Below, in pieces: positions 6,630-10,773 of a stretch of 10,773 nt of DNA; position 1 is the stretch's first letter, and each line of letters opens with the position of its first letter. The stretch is from Bacteroidales bacterium (GTDB lineage Bacteria > Bacteroidota > Bacteroidia > Bacteroidales > GCA-2711565), in assembly GCA_029931995.1 (NCBI GenBank), contig JAOZQX010000019.1, positions 1 to 10,773 on the forward strand, given 5' to 3'. The position numbers and the translations under genes are program-made. The notes below the pieces were generated by a model. The model made no database searches. It had not been told where the DNA came from and saw only the letters and a program-made list of their open reading frames with translations.

Positions 6630-7128
6630 TAATAACCCAAAATATTGCCTTGACACAAATTTTTTTATTGAAGCCTGGAATAAATATTATTCTCCGGAAT
6701 TTTGCGAATCTTATTGGGATATAATAGATAATTTGGCGAAAGAAGGTGTAGTTTTCATCACCCAAGAAGTCAAAAAGGAAATTGACAAAGGTGATGACAA
6801 TCTAAAAGCATGGCTTAAAGATAAGAGTTATATAGTTCGTCCAATTGACCAAAAAGTACAACTTTGTTTAAGAGACTTATATACAAAAGACAAATCACAT
6901 CAATATTTAGCAAATAACACTAAAAATAGGTCGATAGCAGACCCATGGGTAATTGCACATGCCATGGCAGAAAATGCAGTTGTTGTAACAAAAGAATATC
7001 TTGCAAATACTCCAAACACACAGAAGATTAAAATTCCTGATGTTTGCCAAAACATGAATGTTAAGTGGATAAATGATTTTGACTTTATTAGGGAAGTAAA
7101 TATTAAGTTTTTTTGCGAGACTGAATAA
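6622..7128 (+). CDS. DUF4411 family PIN-like protein, putative RNase toxin
   Basis: A 168-residue protein starting at the ATG at 6622, within the end of the protease gene (8-base overlap), so translation is likely coupled. An upstream TTG at 6607 would add five residues lacking family support. The N-terminal YCLDTNFFIEAW is the characteristic PIN-like strand with the first acidic residue (D11). Further acidic positions are E53 in EVKKEIDKG and D107 in SIADPWVIAHA, followed by a VVVTKE strand (120-125) and the KIPDVC segment (137-142) typical of DUF4411. PIN-fold proteins are Mg- or Mn-dependent ribonucleases and the toxins of VapBC systems. DUF4411 proteins are commonly encoded next to HTH-ImmA/IrrE proteins, as here. 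RNase activity and toxicity are inferred. All visible PIN acidic residues are present, so it looks intact. Confidence 0.85.
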   Translation: MHNNNPKYCLDTNFFIEAWNKYYSPEFCESYWDIIDNLAKEGVVFITQEVKKEIDKGDDNLKAWLKDKSYIVRPIDQKVQLCLRDLYTKDKSHQYLANNTKNRSIADPWVIAHAMAENAVVVTKEYLANTPNTQKIKIPDVCQNMNVKWINDFDFIREVNIKFFCETE

Positions 7129-7260
7129 ACCTAGTGTACAACAATGTACATAAAAATAAGCGAAAACGGTAACAAACTCAAATCTTAAAGCTCGTTTCAA
7201 CTTTCTCGTAATTTGTTCGAAATCAGCTAACCTTTATATACTAACCGCTAATTAAAAAAT
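7129..7260. other. Convergent intergenic region with TGTACA hairpin and CTAACC repeats
   Basis: This lies between the convergent DUF4411 and qmoC genes. TGTACA at 7135-7140 and 7145-7150 can pair around an ACAA loop just after the DUF4411 stop. CTAACC occurs at 7227-7232 and 7241-7246, with CTAATT at 7248-7253. Neither has a T-run, so no standard intrinsic terminator is seen for either gene. Confidence 0.45.
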
Positions 7261-8355
7261 TTATTTTCTCCCAATCCTATTTGCAAAACTAAGTGCAATA
7301 AAACGGTAAACCATATGAGCAAACTTGGTGTAGGGCAAGTATATGATCACAAACCATACACAAACCAAATGGAAGAAATATAGGTGATAGGCTAAATTCC
7401 AATCCCCAAAACGGGCAAACTGAACCACTATCCCCGAAAGGGTTAGCAAGAAAATAGAGATTAGTAAAAGCCAGTCGGAATAATTACTGTTACCCAAAGT
7501 GCTTTTATTAAATAAACGATTATAGATAAAGATCCCTAATCCTACAATCAGCATAAGCGAAGCAATATTCCCTATAATTTTAAAGGGGTCGGTTAGAGCC
7601 ATCGGATAGGCCTCAATAATTACTGCAACAATTGCATAGAGTGTAACTAATAACAAAAGCAAAAATCCGTAGAACAACAAAAAGTGAGCAATGGTTCGGG
7701 ATTTTTTGTTTTCGCAATCGGTAAATTTTGAATGTCGCAGAACTTCAATTTTAACCTGAATCATGCTTTTGAATAAGCTCATTTTTGGTTTTGCTTCCGG
7801 GAAACCGGATTTAATACTGTGGTAAAATTTTACAAAACCAATGGTTGCCATTCCATACACCAAAAGTGTTATCACCGAGAAAGAGCCGTTTAACCATGCA
7901 TGTGGGAAGAATTTGGAATAATTTACCGGGCCTTCAGGAATGCTTAAGGTGCCTGCCAATAAAAGGATGATAGAAATAATAATCACAGGAATTAAGATCG
8001 CAATCGGTAATAAAGCGGGTTTGCTTAACAATTTCCCCATAAAAGCCGGACGGGCATTTTGCTTATAAATAATTTGCCTGACAGAAGATAAAACATCGGC
8101 GGGTTTTACATCGCGCGGACAATAAGTGCTGCAATCACCACACTGATGGCACAACCATAAATCAGGATTTGCAGCCAGCTTATCCTTCAACCCCCATGCT
8201 GCCCAGATCATTTCCTTGCGCGGAAAAGGACGATCGTCCGGAGCAAGAGAGCATACCGCAGAACAAGTTCCGCACTGCATACATTCGCTCAACGAAGAAC
8301 CACTGCTTTTCTTAAGCTCTTTTTTAAAATCTATGTCCGGTAATATTTCTATCAT
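7261..8355 (-). CDS. qmoC: QmoC-like subunit: HdrC ferredoxin domain fused to membrane cytochrome b
   Basis: A 364-residue membrane subunit. The cytoplasmic N-terminus has two cysteine sets for [4Fe-4S] clusters, C25-C28-C31-C35 in CMQCGTCSAVC and C69-C72-C75-C79 in CHQCGDCSTYCP, as in HdrC. The remainder has about six membrane helices (roughly 115-137, 156-175, 222-248, 258-278, 293-314, 325-345), with histidines such as H224, H324 and H329 as possible heme b ligands, as in HdrE/NarI-type quinone-reactive cytochromes. This domain fusion is the defining layout of QmoC, which links the menaquinone pool to the flavin subunits QmoA and QmoB. Start: ATG at 8355, with a modest AGGA about 10 bases upstream. 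It lies downstream of the QmoB-like gene on the same strand but across a 208-base gap. The length fits the family. An HdrC/HdrE-type subunit of another complex is the alternative. Confidence 0.87.
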   Translation of the reverse strand: MIEILPDIDFKKELKKSSGSSLSECMQCGTCSAVCSLAPDDRPFPRKEMIWAAWGLKDKLAANPDLWLCHQCGDCSTYCPRDVKPADVLSSVRQIIYKQNARPAFMGKLLSKPALLPIAILIPVIIISIILLLAGTLSIPEGPVNYSKFFPHAWLNGSFSVITLLVYGMATIGFVKFYHSIKSGFPEAKPKMSLFKSMIQVKIEVLRHSKFTDCENKKSRTIAHFLLFYGFLLLLLVTLYAIVAVIIEAYPMALTDPFKIIGNIASLMLIVGLGIFIYNRLFNKSTLGNSNYSDWLLLISIFLLTLSGIVVQFARFGDWNLAYHLYFFHLVCVWFVIIYLPYTKFAHMVYRFIALSFANRIGRK

Positions 8356-8411
8356 AATCTATCTATCCTAAGGTCAATTCTTTTAAATTTATATTTAGCT
8401 TTTTTAAGCAC

Positions 8412-8540
8412 CAAATCTCAATCAACAAATTCCAATATCCAAGCTTCAAACGCAAAAAAAATCACGCCCTCAATAAAATTAATCCGATTTTATAATTTGA
8501 GATTTGTATTTTGGTATTTGTGATTTTCATAATTTGACCA
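8412..8540. repeat. Inverted arrays of CAAAT-type short repeats between qmoB and qmoC
   Basis: In the 208-base qmoB-qmoC gap, CAAATCTCAA (8412-8421) is exactly inverted as TTGAGATTTG (8497-8506). Around these, CAAAT-like units continue on the plus strand on the left (8412-8450) and ATTTG-like units on the right (about 8496-8536: GATTTG, GTATTTG, AATTTG). The two halves are thus oppositely oriented arrays around a centre near 8460-8490. Short ATTTG/CAAAT-rich repeats of this kind are familiar in intergenic DNA of several Bacteroidota. The element could fold in the qmo transcript and alter the ratio of QmoC to QmoB. The remaining bases of 8356-8563 show no gene. Confidence 0.6.
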
Positions 8541-8563
8541 TTGTTATTTGATGTTTTTTTAAA

Positions 8564-10681
8564 CTACATATCTTTAAACGGGTTCGGCCCAATTTCTTCT
8601 ATGGTTTCAGCATAGTTATTAATAATCTCTGGGATCTTATGATAATCCGTGATTTCCACAAATTTGGTTAAAATACGTTCGGGTTCCAGCATCATACTTT
8701 GCAAAGTTTCCTGAATATTTTCGCCACGGGTTTCTGTTAGTTCACTTCCGTGGATGAAATGGCATTGGTAATCATCACCTGGTTTACAGCCAATTTGTAG
8801 GATGCCATCGTATCCGCATGAAAGCGCATCAGAGATCCATACTTTGTTTACAGAGCCGAGGCAACGCACCGGAATTATCCGCACATACGGACTGTATTTT
8901 AATCTTTTGGTACCCGCCATATCAATGGCTGGATAAGCATCGTTTTCGCAAACAAAAGCCAAGATTCTGGGTTTCTCTTCAAATTCATCAGGAATTTCAA
9001 CAACCTTAATCATAGCCGAAACACTATTGATTGAATAATCGGAAAAACTAATTATTCGTTCCGGACAAGAGCCCAAACAAATTCCACATCGCCGACAACG
9101 AGCCGGATTTGGAAGCGGTGTTCCCTTTTCTGTTTCATCATAAACTCCAAAAGGACATTCTTCAGTACATCTTTTGCAATCGGTGCAGCGATCCATATAC
9201 AATTCAGGATAGCTTTTATCGCCTGAACGTGGATGAACAGCTTCTCCTCTTTTGGTGGCTTCAATACATTGAATGGCTTTGAACATGGCTCCTGCAGCAT
9301 CACTCCTACTGGCAGCAATATCCATTGGAGCCCGCAAAGTTCCGGCAGCATAAATACCTGTACGACGGGTTTCGTAAGGAAAACAAATAAAATGAGAATC
9401 GGAGAAATTATATTTCAACTCAGGCAATCCTTTACCTAAGCGATAATTTAAATTTAAATCTTCAGTACCGTTAGGAATCATTCCGGTAGCCAAAATAATC
9501 AGGTCGACCGACAATGAAATATCTTCTCCCAAAAGGGTTTCTTTAACTTTTACGTTGAGGTTTTCATTTTCAACAAGCACTTCATCGATCTCCCCTTTGG
9601 TAAAAAATACCTGATCATCTTTTTGTACCTCTTTATAAAACTCTTCGGCTAATCCCTGTGTGCGAATATCTTTATACACTATAAAAACAGAAGAATCGGG
9701 ACTTAAGTCCCGAATGTATTGGCTTTGTTTTAAAGAGGTGCTACAACAATAATTTGAACAATACGGCAAATGTTTTTCATCCCTCGATCCGGCACATTGA
9801 ATAAACAAAACCTTCTCTGGTAATTTGAGATTAGGATTTTCTTTTACTCGTTTTTCAAACTCCTGAATGGTGATCACTTTGTCGGATTTACCATATCCAA
9901 GATGTGATAATTTATTGGCGTCATAAGGTTTCCACCCCATCGCTGCCACAATCGAACCAACTTTAATTTTTTTTGTACTTCCATTTATTAATTCAACATC
10001 AAAATTTCCCGGTTCACCACTAATTTTTTGAATCTGAGTTGAGGTATAAACCGTAACATTTTCATACGTTTTTAGTTCATCAGCTAAGTCATCTAAAAAA
10101 GGTTCATGAAATTTAGTAAATGGCTTTTTGCAGGGATACATTTTATAAAGCTCATTTGCTCTACCTCCCAGCTGTTCATCTTTTTCAATCAAATGAATTT
10201 TATAACCGGCTTTAGCGCCTTCCAGAGAAGCAGTAACTCCTGTGATACCTCCACCAACTACCAAAATATCTGAAGACAAATTTTCAGCAAGATAAGGCTG
10301 TGGAATTTGAGTATTAATAACTTTCGTGATACCCATTCTTAGATAGTCTTCGGCAGCCATTTGGGTATCCTCATCATTGGGTTCGTAACACCAGGCAATC
10401 TGTTCTCTGAAGTTAACCCTCTCCAAAAGTATATTTTCCGGAAAATCAAAAACATCGGTTTTTACCCTTGGCGAACAAGCTGCAATAAGAACTGAATCCA
10501 GCTTGTTTTTTTCAATATTTTCAAGAATCAGATCATAGCCCTCAACAGAACATAAGGCAGGATGAATTACAGCATCGGCCACCTTAAATTCTTCAGCAGC
10601 CAGCTTGCAGATTTTCTCTACATCAATGCAGTTCCCAATTTCACATCCTGAACAAATATATACGCCTGTTTTCTTTTCCAA
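8564..10681 (-). CDS. qmoB: QmoB-like flavoprotein: HdrA domain fused to ferredoxin and MvhD-like domain
   Basis: A 705-residue cytoplasmic electron-transfer subunit. Domains: N-terminal HdrA-type cysteine region (C10, C13, C44, C69 in AACSPR); FAD-binding Rossmann motif VVGGGITGVTAS (141-152); HdrA cysteine group C296, C308, C312, C313 (PYCSNYCC); C-terminal FAD-domain segment GIYAAGTLRAPMD (442-454); two [4Fe-4S] ferredoxin sets (C499/502/505/509 and C529/532/535/539); and an MvhD/FrhD-like domain (about 572-665) with C578, C607, C632 and C640 and the segment GCKPGDDYQCHF. This order is the layout of QmoB. The start codon is TTG at 10681: an in-frame TAA lies 15 bases upstream with no ATG between, and GVYICSGCEIG needs to be the very N-terminus. 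It begins 17 bases after the stop of the QmoA-like gene, so they are co-transcribed. HdrA2- or MvhD-type fusion proteins of other Hdr complexes are alternatives; the QmoC neighbour favours Qmo. Confidence 0.88.
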   Translation of the reverse strand: MEKKTGVYICSGCEIGNCIDVEKICKLAAEEFKVADAVIHPALCSVEGYDLILENIEKNKLDSVLIAACSPRVKTDVFDFPENILLERVNFREQIAWCYEPNDEDTQMAAEDYLRMGITKVINTQIPQPYLAENLSSDILVVGGGITGVTASLEGAKAGYKIHLIEKDEQLGGRANELYKMYPCKKPFTKFHEPFLDDLADELKTYENVTVYTSTQIQKISGEPGNFDVELINGSTKKIKVGSIVAAMGWKPYDANKLSHLGYGKSDKVITIQEFEKRVKENPNLKLPEKVLFIQCAGSRDEKHLPYCSNYCCSTSLKQSQYIRDLSPDSSVFIVYKDIRTQGLAEEFYKEVQKDDQVFFTKGEIDEVLVENENLNVKVKETLLGEDISLSVDLIILATGMIPNGTEDLNLNYRLGKGLPELKYNFSDSHFICFPYETRRTGIYAAGTLRAPMDIAASRSDAAGAMFKAIQCIEATKRGEAVHPRSGDKSYPELYMDRCTDCKRCTEECPFGVYDETEKGTPLPNPARCRRCGICLGSCPERIISFSDYSINSVSAMIKVVEIPDEFEEKPRILAFVCENDAYPAIDMAGTKRLKYSPYVRIIPVRCLGSVNKVWISDALSCGYDGILQIGCKPGDDYQCHFIHGSELTETRGENIQETLQSMMLEPERILTKFVEITDYHKIPEIINNYAETIEEIGPNPFKDM

Positions 10682-10698
10682 AGTAATGTGTTTTTAAA

Positions 10699-10773
10699 TT
10701 ATTGAATTGCTTTTAAAGCTGCAGAAGTGGCATCCTTTACAGAAGCAGAAACATCCATGGGTTTTTTACAACA
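10699..10773 (-). CDS. qmoA: QmoA/HdrA-like flavoprotein, C-terminal 24 codons only (cut by window end)
   Basis: An open frame enters from the right edge and ends with TAA at 10699-10701. The visible residues start CCKKPMDVSAS and end in AALKAIQ. They match an internal stretch of the neighbouring QmoB-like protein (residues 451-471, APMDIAAS to FKAIQ): both have P-M-D, an A-S pair, D-A and a final K-A-I-Q. That stretch closes the FAD domain of HdrA-type proteins, so this gene should encode an HdrA-like protein that ends there, as QmoA does. Its position directly before qmoB fits the qmoABC order. The gene symbol rests on the context and this short tail. Confidence 0.7.
   Translation of the reverse strand, partial: CCKKPMDVSASVKDATSAALKAIQ

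Noticed and set aside
7135..7150. TGTACA-ACAA-TGTACA as an intrinsic terminator
   Set aside because: The stem is short and AT-rich with no following T-run on either strand.
5443..7218. CGTAA(C)TTTGTT similarity on both sides of the XRE-ImmA/DUF4411 islet as attachment-site repeats
   Set aside because: The match is short, needs a gap, and consists of AT-rich text expected by chance; one copy is the promoter box.
9052..9351. Overlapping open frame inside the QmoB-like gene on the same strand
   Set aside because: It is an alternative frame of a gene with strong domain evidence and its translation shows no family features.

Overview
The window most likely comes from a low-GC member of the Bacteroidota, probably an anaerobic or facultative marine or sediment Bacteroidales/Marinilabiliales-type organism. 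The grounds are TAnnTTTG-type -7 promoter boxes, A-rich leaders with almost no Shine-Dalgarno sequences, a lipoprotein clostripain-family peptidase, ATTTG-type intergenic repeats, and the overall AT-rich composition. No rRNA or other taxonomic marker is present, so the assignment is inference.

Layout. Bases 163-1506 (+) encode a hexameric, probably NADP(H)-linked glutamate dehydrogenase (gdhA), followed by a strong intrinsic terminator. Bases 1670-2941 (+) encode a clostripain-family (C11) peptidase lipoprotein. After a 326-base intergenic region with a short-period tandem repeat comes a translationally coupled pair: an M16 zinc peptidase (3268-4494) and a metal-dependent SAM O-methyltransferase (4494-5129). 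A compact GC-rich multi-hairpin element (5131-5254) separates this pair from an AT-rich two-gene islet. The islet encodes an XRE-HTH/ImmA-IrrE metallopeptidase fusion (5457-6629) and an overlapping PIN-like DUF4411 protein (6622-7128), and looks like a toxin-antitoxin or stress/defence module.

The rest lies on the minus strand and reads leftward: the last 24 codons of a QmoA/HdrA-like flavoprotein (10699-10773), a QmoB-like HdrA-MvhD fusion (8564-10681), and a QmoC-like HdrC-cytochrome b fusion (7261-8355). Together they match the architecture of the quinone-interacting membrane-bound oxidoreductase complex QmoABC, which exchanges electrons between the menaquinone pool and cytoplasmic redox partners. 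No adenylylsulfate reductase or sulfite reductase gene is in the window, so the partner of this complex is open. A 208-base gap carrying oppositely oriented CAAAT-rich arrays separates qmoB from qmoC.

Most promising for follow-up are the XRE-ImmA/DUF4411 islet, with an antitoxin-like C-terminal tail on the protease and a near-leaderless promoter; the Qmo-type complex in a probable non-sulfate-reducing Bacteroidota; and three different structured intergenic repeat types beside otherwise ordinary genes.
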